A stretch of 64,000 nucleotides of DNA from Micromonospora polyrhachis. Lineage in GTDB: Bacteria > Actinomycetota > Actinomycetes > Mycobacteriales > Micromonosporaceae. The DNA lies in NCBI RefSeq assembly GCF_014203835.1, contig NZ_JACHJW010000001.1:248001-312000 (forward strand), given 5' to 3'. Numbering within the stretch: the first letter of the stretch is position 1; each line of letters starts with the position of its first letter. The position numbers were made by a program, and so were the translations under genes. Positions 50,448 through 58,605 of this stretch are shown here, in pieces. The notes below the pieces were generated by a model, which was not told the origin of the DNA, ran no database searches, and saw only the letters and a list, made by a program, of their open reading frames with translations.

Positions 50448-51796
50448 TGCACGTGCTGATCGCCGGAGCGGGCCCGGTCGGGCTGACCGCGGCGCTCGCG
50501 CTGGCCCGCCGGGGCTGCGAGGTGACCGTGCTGGAGGCCGGCGAGCAGCTCGCCGCCGAGTCCCGCGCCTCCACGTTCCACCCGCCGACGCTGGAGATGC
50601 TCGACGCGCTGGGGGTCGGCCCGGACCTGTTGGCGCGCGGGCTGGTCGCGCCGACGTTCGCCTACCGGGACCGCCGGGAGGGGCTGATCGCGGAGCTGGA
50701 CCTCACGGTGCTCGCCGGCGACACTCCGTACCCGTACCGGGTGCAGTGCGAGCAGTCCAAGCTGACCCAGATCCTGCTGGCCCACCTGGCCCGGCAGCCA
50801 ACGGCCCGAGTCCACTTCGGCTGGCCGGTCAACTCGGTACGGCAGGCCGCAGATTCGGCTGCCAAGGATGGTGTGGTCACGGGCGATGGCGTGATCGCGG
50901 ACGATGGAGTGGTCACGGACAATGGTGTGGTCACGGGCGATGGCGTGGTCACGGACGGCGTAGTCGCGGTCGCCGACGATGGTCGGGAGGTCGCCGGCGA
51001 CTGGCTGATCGCGGCCGACGGCGCCAGCTCGGCGGTACGGCGGGCGCTGGGGTTGCCGTTCGACGGGATCACCTACCCCGAACGGTTCCTGGTGGCCTCC
51101 ACCGACGAGGATCTGCCGGCGCTGCTCGGCCCGCTGGCGTACGTCAACTACGTCTTCGACCCGGTCGAATGGTCGGTGCTGCTGCGCACGCCGGACCACT
51201 GGCGGGTGCTGCTGCCCACCCCCGAGGACACCCCCGACGCCCACGAGTTGGGCCGGCTCGACGAGCGGCTGCGGGCGATCGCCGACCCGGGACGTCCGTG
51301 GCGAGTGGCGCACGCCAGCCTGTACCGGGTGCACCAGCGGGTCGCCGGGGCGTTCCGGCGGGGGCGGGTGCTGCTGGCCGGTGACGCCGCGCATGTCAAC
51401 AACCCGCTTGGTGGGCTGGGCATGAACTCGGGCATCCACGACGCGGTCGCCTACGCGGAGGTGCTGGCCTCGGGCCGCACGGCACCAAACGGCGAGAAGC
51501 GGGACCGGGCACCGGACGGCGGGGAGCTGGACCGAACGGTGGCCGGCGGGGAGCTGGACCGGGTGGTGACGGCGGTGGCTGACGAGCGGCGCCGGATCGC
51601 CCTGACCTACGTGCAGGAGGTCTCCGACCAGAACTACCGCCGCATCCGGACCACCGATCCACAGCAGCGCTCCGCGCATCTGGCCGACCTGCGCACGCTG
51701 ACCGAGAATCCGGCGGCCGCCCGGACGTACCTCCTGCGCAGCTCCATGATCGCCTCGCTGCGCCCCGAGGCCGGAGCGCCGGTGGCACGGGCATGA
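50447..51796 (+). CDS. PHBH-type FAD-dependent aromatic-like monooxygenase
   Basis: A 449-residue single-component flavoprotein monooxygenase. GAGPVGLTAALALARRG (residues 7-23) is the FAD Rossmann motif; DWLIAADGASSAVR (about 185) is the DG motif; GRVLLAGDAAHVNNPLGGLG (about 305) is the GD motif. It hydroxylates or epoxidises an electron-rich ring. An 18-bp tandem array inserts about 33 residues rich in Val, Gly and Asp in the domain before the DG motif; a smaller GGELDR repeat lies near residue 360. Both sit in likely surface loops. Part of a six-gene operon from 45.7 kb. Confidence 0.9.
   Translation: MHVLIAGAGPVGLTAALALARRGCEVTVLEAGEQLAAESRASTFHPPTLEMLDALGVGPDLLARGLVAPTFAYRDRREGLIAELDLTVLAGDTPYPYRVQCEQSKLTQILLAHLARQPTARVHFGWPVNSVRQAADSAAKDGVVTGDGVIADDGVVTDNGVVTGDGVVTDGVVAVADDGREVAGDWLIAADGASSAVRRALGLPFDGITYPERFLVASTDEDLPALLGPLAYVNYVFDPVEWSVLLRTPDHWRVLLPTPEDTPDAHELGRLDERLRAIADPGRPWRVAHASLYRVHQRVAGAFRRGRVLLAGDAAHVNNPLGGLGMNSGIHDAVAYAEVLASGRTAPNGEKRDRAPDGGELDRTVAGGELDRVVTAVADERRRIALTYVQEVSDQNYRRIRTTDPQQRSAHLADLRTLTENPAAARTYLLRSSMIASLRPEAGAPVARA
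50864..50968. repeat. 18-bp tandem array inside the monooxygenase gene
   Basis: Five full 18-bp units plus a 15-bp partial unit (GGCGATGGCGTGGTCACG and variants), coding for repeats of GDGVVT/DDGVVT/DNGVVT. The reading frame is kept. Confidence 0.9.
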
Positions 51797-53262
51797 CGGC
51801 ACCCGGCGGCGGCCCACGCGGCGCGGTGATCGAGCGGGAGAACCCGTCCCGGGTCACCGAGCTGGTCGGCACGGTCGAGGTCAGCGGGCCCGACCGGGTG
51901 GACGCCCTGGTCCGCCGGGCCGACGCCGCGCAGCGGGGCTGGGCGGCCACCGGCATCACACAGCGGCTCGCCGCGCTGACCGCCGGTACCGATGCGATCG
52001 CCGAACGACTTGAGCCGCTGGCCGAGATGCTGGCCAGGGAGTCGGGCAAGGTGCTCGCCGACTGTCGCGGCGAGGTCGGGTTCGCCGTCACGTACCTGCG
52101 TTGGGTCGTCGCGCACGCCCCGGCGGCGTACGCGGAGCGGGAGATCGACGACGCGGCCGGGCGCCTACTGCGGCTGCCCCGGCCGTACGGGGTGGTCGCC
52201 GCGATCACGCCGTGGAACGCGCCGATCATCCTCACCCTGCTCAAGGTGGCCCCGGCCCTCGCCGCCGGCAACGCGGTGGTGGTCAAGCCCTCGCCGCTGG
52301 CCCCGCTGGCGGTCTCGGAGGTGCTGCACCTGCTCACCGGGGCGCTGCCGGAGGGGACGCTGGCGGTCGTCCACGGTGACGCCGCCGCCGGGGCAGCGCT
52401 GGTCGGGCATCCGTTGGTGCGCAAGGTGGCGTTCACCGGCGGCGGCGCGACGGCCCGCCAGGTGGCGGCGACCGCCGCCACGCAGACCACCCCGGTCGTG
52501 CTGGAGTTGGGCGGCAACGACGCGGCGATCTTCCTGCCCGACGCCGACCTGGGCGCCGAGCCGATGCGCCGGCTGGTCCTGGCGAGCTTCGCCACCAGCG
52601 GCCAGGTGTGCATGGCGGCGAAGCGCCTGTACGTGCAGCGCAGCCGCCGCGACGAGTTCGTGGCGGCGTACCGGTCCGCCGCAGTGGAGGTGCTGCGGGT
52701 CGGTGACGCGCTCACACCCGGGGTGAGCATGGGCCCGGTCATCTCGGCCGGTGCCGCCGCCCGGATCGAGCGGATCGTCGCGGCGGCCGTCGCCCGGGGA
52801 GCCACCGCGCTGCCGCTGGGCACCGTCGACGGCGGCACCGACCTGGCCGGCGGATACTTCGTGGCCCCGACGCTCGTGCTGGACGCGCCGGACGACGCCG
52901 AGGTGGTCGCCGGGGAACAGTTCGGGCCGACGGTGCCGCTGCTGCTCTACGACGACGAGGAGGAACTACTGGCCCGGGTCAACGCCGACGAGCTGGGCCT
53001 TGGCGGCTCGGTCTGGTCGGCTGACGAGGAGCGGGCGTTCGCGCTGGCCCGCCGGGTCGAGGCGGGCTTCGTCTTCGTCAACACGCACAACCGCACCGGG
53101 CTGTCGCTGCGGGCACCGTTCGGTGGGGTAAAGCGCTCCGGCTACGGCCGCGAGTACGCCGAGGAGGGGCTGGCCGAGTACGCGCAGACCTGCGTCGTGC
53201 ACGCCCCCGGCCCGTTCCGGCCCGGTGGTGCCGGGCTGCCCGCCAACGCGTACCCGGGTTGA
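51793..53262 (+). CDS. Aldehyde dehydrogenase (second copy)
   Basis: A 489-residue aldehyde dehydrogenase, similar to vanillin/benzaldehyde dehydrogenases in layout. It has ITPWNAPIILTLLKVAPALA, VVVKPSPLAP, FTGGGATARQV, Glu in VLELGGNDAA and nucleophile Cys273 in SGQVCMAAKRL. The ending PFGGVKRSGYGREYAEEG is normal. It is the last gene of the operon and ends before a convergent Dabb-domain gene. It differs from the first copy in substrate pocket; which aldehyde each uses is unknown. Confidence 0.92.
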   Translation: MTAPGGGPRGAVIERENPSRVTELVGTVEVSGPDRVDALVRRADAAQRGWAATGITQRLAALTAGTDAIAERLEPLAEMLARESGKVLADCRGEVGFAVTYLRWVVAHAPAAYAEREIDDAAGRLLRLPRPYGVVAAITPWNAPIILTLLKVAPALAAGNAVVVKPSPLAPLAVSEVLHLLTGALPEGTLAVVHGDAAAGAALVGHPLVRKVAFTGGGATARQVAATAATQTTPVVLELGGNDAAIFLPDADLGAEPMRRLVLASFATSGQVCMAAKRLYVQRSRRDEFVAAYRSAAVEVLRVGDALTPGVSMGPVISAGAAARIERIVAAAVARGATALPLGTVDGGTDLAGGYFVAPTLVLDAPDDAEVVAGEQFGPTVPLLLYDDEEELLARVNADELGLGGSVWSADEERAFALARRVEAGFVFVNTHNRTGLSLRAPFGGVKRSGYGREYAEEGLAEYAQTCVVHAPGPFRPGGAGLPANAYPG

Positions 53263-53352
53263 GGCCGGGACCGCGTCGGGCGGTTTCATGGCCGCGCGGC
53301 ACCAGCGTCGAGGCACTGACCGCACTCGACCGGCCCGGCACCAATCCTTGTT

Positions 53353-53628
53353 TCAGTAGTCGACGACGACACGGGCTGCGAGGCGCGGCTTGAGCCAGCC
53401 CGCCACCTCCAGGTGGGCGGGGTGGGACTGGTAGGCGCGCAACGCTTCCACGTCGGCGTGTGTGCTGATCATGCACAGGTCGTATGAGACCGGGGTCCGC
53501 AGCCTGTCCAAGGCGACCGTCAGGGTCGCGATCTCATCAATTGTGTTGGCCAGACCTTCCAGCAGTGACTTCGCCTTGGCAGCATCGGCAAAATCGGCGA
53601 ACTTCATCAATACCACGTGGGTAAACAC
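53353..53628 (-). CDS. Dabb (stress-responsive alpha/beta barrel) protein
   Basis: A 91-residue ferredoxin-like Dabb-domain protein, starting FTHVVLMKFADF and ending LKPRLAARVVVDY, with YDLCMISTHADVEALRAYQSHPAH in the centre; this HP(x)H stretch is the family hallmark. Dabb proteins dimerise into barrels; some act as small cyclases, decarboxylases or monooxygenases, others are of unknown role. GTG 53628 has a GGGGAAG site. It is divergent from the nitrilase across operator E, so it is probably coregulated. Confidence 0.85.
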   Translation of the reverse strand: MFTHVVLMKFADFADAAKAKSLLEGLANTIDEIATLTVALDRLRTPVSYDLCMISTHADVEALRAYQSHPAHLEVAGWLKPRLAARVVVDY

Positions 53629-53671
53629 CTGTTCTTCCCCCTGTTCCCCGGCGTCGCCCGAGTGTATGTTC

Positions 53672-53688
53672 TGGAAACAGCGTTTCGC
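53672..53688. promoter_or_regulatory. Predicted IclR-type operator E
   Basis: TGGAAAC-AGC-GTTTCGC matches 12 of 14 arm positions, with a perfect left arm. It lies 19 nt before the nitrilase ATG, leading the nine-gene tetrapyrrole-like operon, and in the divergent gap with the Dabb gene. Confidence 0.7.
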
Positions 53689-53707
53689 CAGGGGAACCGG
53701 AGCGGAT

Positions 53708-55348
53708 ATGACCATCAGGGTTGCCGCCGTACAGTTCGAAGCCGGCCAGGACATCGAGGCCAATCTGGCCACCTGCCTGCGCCTGGTCGCCGACGCCACC
53801 GGACAGGGCGCACAACTCGTGGTACTGCCCGAGTTCTGCAACCATCTGTCCTGGTACACCGACCGCGCACAGGCACACGCTCTGGCCACTCGGCCAGGCG
53901 ACACGTTCCTCACCGCGATCTCGGCGAGCGCCGCCGAGCACCGGATACACATCAAGATCAATGTCACGCACGCCTACCCAGATGGGCGCACCGGCAGCAC
54001 CAACTTCCTCTTCGGACCGGACGGCGCGGTGCTCGGCAGCTGCGACAAGCAGATCCTGATGGGTGCCGAGAACGACCACCTCGACCCGGCGACCGAGGTT
54101 GGACCCGTGGTCGACACCCCGATCGGCCGGCTCGGCATGTACGCCTGCATGGAGGGCGTCATTCCCGAGACCACCCGGGGGCTCGCGCTGCGGGGCGCGC
54201 AGGTGCTGCTGAACAGCCTGAACTCGTTCGCCACCGATGAGGCCGCACTGCACATCCCGGTCCGGGCCGCGGAGAACCGGGCCTGGGTGATCGCCGCCAA
54301 CAAGGTCGGTCCGCTGCTGCCCGCCGCGCACCTGCCGGCCATGAGCCGGGGCCTCGGCGTACCGGAGCAGTGGCTGCACGGGGCCGGCGAGTCGCAGATC
54401 GTCGCACCGGACGGGACGGTGGTGGCCAAGGGCCCGCGCACCGGTGAGGCCGTCGTCATCGCCGACATCGCTCCGCAGAGCGCCGACGACAAGCACCGTC
54501 CGGACGGCAGCGACATCCTCGCGGCCCGCCGGCCGGAACTCTACGGTCCGCTCGGGGGCGCGCCGACCGGCCGCCAGAGGTCGCCTGGCGCGCCGAGCCT
54601 GCCGGTCGCCGTGGTCCGGCCACGGGACCCCGGCCAGGCGGTCGACCTGCTCGGCGAGTCGGTCGCCGAGGGCGCGCTGCTCGCCGTACTCGCCGAGAAT
54701 GCCCTCGGCGCGCACGTCGGGCCGGCCGAGGCGGCTGCCGCACTGGCACCGGCACTGCACGGCACCGACGGGTACGCCGTGGCCACCGCACGGGACGCCG
54801 ACGGTCCGGTCGGGCTACTCATCGGTTCGGACGGCGTGGTCGGCGTGCAGCCACAACTGCACCGGGCCGGCGCAGCCCGCGACGCCGCCCGACTCGGCGA
54901 CGCGCTGCGCACCTTCGACCTGCCCTGGGGCCGGCTGGCGATCGTGGTCGGCGACGACGCGATCTTCCCGGAGACGTTCCGGCTCGCCGCGCTCGCCGAC
55001 GCCGATGTGGTCGCCGTACCGTTCACCCCGCGCGAGCCCTGGGAGCTGGTGCTGGGCCTACCGGAGCGGGCCGCCGAGAACCGGCTCAACGTGATCGCCG
55101 CCGGGCCGCTCGGCACGGGCGCCGCGGTCTTCGCCCTCAGCGCCGACTTCACCCTCTGGACCACCTGGGCTGGGCCGTTCACCGGCCGGATCAGCAGCCC
55201 ACTACGCACCGACATCACCGCCGACCAGCCCGTCACGCATGCCGTGGTGGCCCCGGCACAGGCGGCGAACCGGCTCGTCTCCCGCCGAACCGACCTCGTC
55301 GACGGCCGCCCGTGGCGGCTCGTCCAGGCCCTCACCGAAAGGCGCTGA
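53708..55348 (+). CDS. Tandem nitrilase-fold protein, second domain degenerate
   Basis: A 546-residue protein with two carbon-nitrogen hydrolase domains. The first (about 1-270) has the full triad: Glu in VVLPEFCNH (about 43), Lys in GSCDKQI (about 114) and Cys147 in YACMEG. The second (about 290-540) keeps the fold outline (LLAVLAEN, DDAIFPETFRLAAL, RAAENRLNVIAA) but has GDDA where Cys should be. So only the first half is expected to hydrolyse an amide or nitrile; the second may be structural. It is the first gene of the operon after operator E, followed 3 nt later by the RCCR-like gene. Confidence 0.85.
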   Translation: MTIRVAAVQFEAGQDIEANLATCLRLVADATGQGAQLVVLPEFCNHLSWYTDRAQAHALATRPGDTFLTAISASAAEHRIHIKINVTHAYPDGRTGSTNFLFGPDGAVLGSCDKQILMGAENDHLDPATEVGPVVDTPIGRLGMYACMEGVIPETTRGLALRGAQVLLNSLNSFATDEAALHIPVRAAENRAWVIAANKVGPLLPAAHLPAMSRGLGVPEQWLHGAGESQIVAPDGTVVAKGPRTGEAVVIADIAPQSADDKHRPDGSDILAARRPELYGPLGGAPTGRQRSPGAPSLPVAVVRPRDPGQAVDLLGESVAEGALLAVLAENALGAHVGPAEAAAALAPALHGTDGYAVATARDADGPVGLLIGSDGVVGVQPQLHRAGAARDAARLGDALRTFDLPWGRLAIVVGDDAIFPETFRLAALADADVVAVPFTPREPWELVLGLPERAAENRLNVIAAGPLGTGAAVFALSADFTLWTTWAGPFTGRISSPLRTDITADQPVTHAVVAPAQAANRLVSRRTDLVDGRPWRLVQALTERR

Positions 55349-55351
55349 CTC

Positions 55352-56158
55352 GTGGCCGACACCCTGAAATTCGTCGAGGACATGGTCGACAACTCCCCCA
55401 CGGTCGACGTCCACGAGACGTTCCACCGGTACCAGATACTGCTGGATGAGCTGAAGGCCAAGATCGCGGCACGGTTCGAGCTGATCCGCGACCCGTCCAC
55501 CGAGCCGCTGGAGCACTACGGGGACTACCCGAATGGACCGGGCGGCTCGCTCGCCGCGTACACCGGGCCCGAGGTCGACTGGCTCGTGCACTCCTGGCTG
55601 GGCAACCCTGCGGCCAGCTTCGCCAACCTGCACCTGACCTGCTGGCTGGGCCCACAGGTCAGGGTGCCGCACCTGGGGCTGGCCCTGCTGGTCTGGCCCG
55701 GCGGCTGGTTCTACATCGACTCCGTACCCCGGGTCAACATGGTCGAGCACGGCGACTACTACGACCGGTACTACGAGCCGGTCAACGAGGAGTGGCTACA
55801 ACTGCGCGCCAACCCCGCGTTCGACTACTTCGTCAGCCGGGCCGGGTTCATCCGGGCCAGCCTGTCACCGACGGCGTACTGCTACTCCTTCGACCGCAGC
55901 CCTGAGAACATCGAGAAGGTCAGCCAGGTAACCCACGCCCACGTCGACCGCTGGCTGCGCTGGGTCGACGAGGCCGAACCGGTGCCGGCCGAGGAGCGGG
56001 CCGCGCTCGCCGAGACCGACCTACGGATCCGCCGCAACATCGCCGACCGCGACCCGGCGAACGTGATGGGCGTGCGCTACTTCGGGGAGGAGACCACCAA
56101 CCAGCTCGTCCGCGCGCTCTGGGGCGGCGACCGCGAACTCCCCCGGCCATCCGCATGA
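55352..56158 (+). CDS. RCCR-like (red chlorophyll catabolite reductase) protein
   Basis: A 268-residue protein that I align from memory with plant RCCR, a member of the ferredoxin-dependent bilin reductase superfamily. Matching stretches are VDWLVHSWL near 77, YIDSVPRVNMVEHGDYYDRYYE (about 125-146, quoted in part against plant LDLPHRKDL..PDYLKEYY), FVSRAGFIRASLSPTA (about 158-174, plant VSPSLFVRSAFSPTA) and RYFGEE (about 245, plant RMFGEE). In plants it reduces the red linear tetrapyrrole released by PaO using ferredoxin. The residue corresponding to the plant catalytic Glu looks non-acidic here, so activity may differ. GTG start, AAAGG site. Confidence 0.72.
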   Translation: MADTLKFVEDMVDNSPTVDVHETFHRYQILLDELKAKIAARFELIRDPSTEPLEHYGDYPNGPGGSLAAYTGPEVDWLVHSWLGNPAASFANLHLTCWLGPQVRVPHLGLALLVWPGGWFYIDSVPRVNMVEHGDYYDRYYEPVNEEWLQLRANPAFDYFVSRAGFIRASLSPTAYCYSFDRSPENIEKVSQVTHAHVDRWLRWVDEAEPVPAEERAALAETDLRIRRNIADRDPANVMGVRYFGEETTNQLVRALWGGDRELPRPSA

Positions 56159-56164
56159 GTGGTC

Positions 56165-56375
56165 CGCAGCGCAGCGGAGGAGATGACATGAGCGGTCCGA
56201 AGCGAAGCGTAGGAGCCGCTCATCAGAAGCTCAGCCTGAACTCATGGCATCGCCGCAGCGCAGCGAAGGAGATGACATGAGCGGTCCGAAGCGAAGCAAA
56301 GGAGCCGCTCATCAGAAGCTCAGCCTGAACTCATGGCATCGCCGCAGCACAGCGAAGGCGATGCCATGAGCGGTG
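56165..56375. repeat. 89-bp tandem repeat before the hydrolase gene
   Basis: The element ATGACATGAGCGGTCCGAAG starts at 56183 and 56272; a third, partial copy begins at 56361 and supplies the start codon of the hydrolase. Period 89 bp. Each unit holds an inverted repeat (ATGAGCGG...CCGCTCAT) around GAAGCGAAGC. A related single element lies at 23593-23625. Confidence 0.85.
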
Positions 56376-57330
56376 TCCGGTCGGTCTGGTGGGCGGCGCG
56401 TATCCCCGGCGCGCCGGCCCCGTTCGACACCGCACACCTGCGGGTCTACTACCCGGCCCGGCCCACCGGCTCGGACGCCGAGCGGCTCAGCGGGGTGCTG
56501 GGGCCGGGGCACCGTACCCGGTGGTCCTGCTGGTCTCCGGCGTCAACGTCGGGCAGGACGCCTACCGCTGGCTGGCGGTGGAGTTGGCCGCGCGGGGCGT
56601 CGTCGCGGTGACCTACGACTGGGTCGGAGTGCTCTTCGCCGGCCTGCACGGAATCACTCCCGGCGTCGACCTGGACGCGGCCCGGCCGGACGGCTACGGC
56701 AGCCGGCCGACCAGCCCGTCACTGCGCCCGGTGCTCGACGCGCTGGCGCAGCTCACCGGAGCGCTCGACGGGTTGCTCGACCTCGACCGGGTGGCGCTGT
56801 TGGGCCACTCGGCCGGCGGCACGGTGGCGTTGCAGTCGGCACGGTTCCTGCCCGAGGTCCGGGCGGTGGCCACCTACGGGGCGCACACCATGGTGGCGAC
56901 CATGCTCGGCTGGCCGGCCGGTACCGTGCTGCCGGCCCAGGTGAACTGCCCGGTCATGCTGCTCGCCGGCACCAACGACGGCGTGATCAACGGCTCCGCC
57001 GACCGGTACGGCGAGGACGCGGCCAACCGCGTCGACCCGATCACCCGCACCTTCGACGAGGCGCTGCCCGATGCGGACGGTACCAACCTGCTGGTACGGC
57101 TGGCCGGTGCCAACCACTTCGGCATCGTGCACCCGCTCGACCCCACCTCGGCGCGTGCCTTCCTCGACGAGGAGGCGACCGCCGACCCGGAAACCACGCG
57201 TGCGCTCCTGGTCGACCTGCTGTCCGGGTTCCTCGCTGTCCACCTTCGCGGTGAACCGGCTGACGACTTCGACCGGCTGTTGGCAAAGCACGACACCACC
57301 TCTTCGATCGCCTCGTTTCGTCGGAGGTAA
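56366..57330 (+). CDS. Chlorophyllase/dienelactone hydrolase-like alpha/beta hydrolase, apparent frameshift
   Basis: The N-terminal part from ATG 56366 (MSGVRSVWWAARIPG...FDTAHLRVYYPARP) and the main part ending at 57330 lie in different frames. One extra G in the GGGG run at 56506-56509 would join them as VLGPGAPYPVVLLVSGVN. The body is a typical alpha/beta hydrolase: nucleophile elbow LLGHSAGGTVAL (Ser about 151), acid region LAGTNDGVIN and His in AGANHFGIVHP. The first half resembles chlorophyllase and PET-hydrolase-like lipases, which cleave an ester. In this operon removal of phytol or a methyl ester is an attractive idea. The missing base may be an assembly error or a real mutation. Confidence 0.7.
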
Positions 57331-57333
57331 GCC

Positions 57334-58605
57334 ATGCTCAAGAACTTCTGGTACGCGGTCGAGTTCTCGGACCGGGTCACCACCAAGCCGGCCCGGGTCA
57401 CCGTGCTCGGCCAGTACCTGGCCCTCTACCGCACCCCGAGGGGGCGCGTGGTCGCCCTGTCCGACCTGTGCGTGCATCGGGGCGCGGCGCTCTCCGGCGG
57501 CTGGATGGCCGGCGAGAACATCGTCTGCCCGTACCACGGCTGGGAGTTCGAGCCGGGCGGGGCGTGCACGAAGATCCCGGCAAACCAGCCCGGTCGGGGA
57601 ATCCCGAACAAGGCCCGGGTCGACTCGTACCCCGTGCAGGAGCGCTACGGCTTCGTCTGGGTCTTCATGGGCGACCTGCCGGAGGCCGAACGTCCGCCGA
57701 TCCCGGTCTGGCCGGAGTTCGACAACCTGGTGGAGAACGGCGGCAAGTATCGCGCGGTGACCGGCGAGTTCCTGTGGAAGGCCAACTACGAGCGGATCCT
57801 GGAGAACGGCTGCGACATCGCGCACGCCCCCTTCGTGCATGGCAGCGTGTTCGGCAACCGGGAGAAGCCCGAGGTTCCCGAGTACGAGGTCGAGGTGCGC
57901 GACGAGTGGTCGGCGTTCGCCACGGTCAGCCTGCACCCGCCGCGTTCCAAGGGCCTCTGGTCCCTGATCAACCGCAACAACGCGGACCTGGCCAACCGCC
58001 CGCCGGTGGTCACCTCGGCCGGCTGGATGCTGCCCAACATGATCAAGCTACACGTCCGGCTGTCGATCGGTGAGCTGATCATCTACGACACCAACATCCC
58101 GATAGACGAAACGACCACACTGGTCAAGTGGGTCGCGCTGCGTACCTTCTTCACCGGGGCCTGGGCCAACCGCAACGCCGTGCAGCGCGTCATCCGGATC
58201 TTCTACGAGGACGCCGAGGTGGTGGACAACGTCCGCCCCGAACTGCTCCCGTTCGACCTCGGCGCGGAGCTGCACGTCAAGAGCGACCTCATCGCGGTGC
58301 ACTACCGCCGACGCCGGCAGGAGTTGGCCGAGCGGGGCTGGATGCTCTCCGACGCGGACCGGGTGACCGGCGACGTACCACGCCGGGAGGCGACCGTCAT
58401 CCCCTCGCCAGCCCGTCGGGAGAACCCGGAGCTGGCCCGCGCCTGGGTGCACAAGGCCAAGGGTGACCACCCGACCGTGGCGGAGTCGCAGCGAATCGGG
58501 CTCAAACGCATCACCGAGGAGGAGGGCGCCGACGCCGCCGCAGGGGCCGAGGCACAGGCGAGCCCCGACCCGGCCAACGGCGCGACAACGAAGGAGAAGG
58601 CATGA
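57334..58605 (+). CDS. Rieske non-heme iron oxygenase, PaO-like group
   Basis: A 423-residue oxygenase alpha-subunit. The Rieske [2Fe-2S] site has Cys46-x-His48 (CVHRG) and Cys65-xx-His68 (CPYHGW). The mononuclear iron motif NGCDIAHAPFVH (about 158-169) gives Asp-xx-His-x4-His. The N-terminus NFWYAVEFSDRV and segments IPANQPGRGIP and YPVQERYGFVWVFMGDLP resemble cyanobacterial and plant PaO/CAO/Tic55-type Rieske proteins, though the C-terminal CxxC of plant PaO is missing. No reductase gene is nearby, so it may use general ferredoxin. Ring-opening of a porphyrin is the hypothesis; other aromatic oxidations are possible. Confidence 0.82.
   Translation: MLKNFWYAVEFSDRVTTKPARVTVLGQYLALYRTPRGRVVALSDLCVHRGAALSGGWMAGENIVCPYHGWEFEPGGACTKIPANQPGRGIPNKARVDSYPVQERYGFVWVFMGDLPEAERPPIPVWPEFDNLVENGGKYRAVTGEFLWKANYERILENGCDIAHAPFVHGSVFGNREKPEVPEYEVEVRDEWSAFATVSLHPPRSKGLWSLINRNNADLANRPPVVTSAGWMLPNMIKLHVRLSIGELIIYDTNIPIDETTTLVKWVALRTFFTGAWANRNAVQRVIRIFYEDAEVVDNVRPELLPFDLGAELHVKSDLIAVHYRRRRQELAERGWMLSDADRVTGDVPRREATVIPSPARRENPELARAWVHKAKGDHPTVAESQRIGLKRITEEEGADAAAGAEAQASPDPANGATTKEKA

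Noticed and set aside
56165-56375. CRISPR-like array
   Set aside because: Only two full units with no unique spacers; it is a simple tandem duplication.
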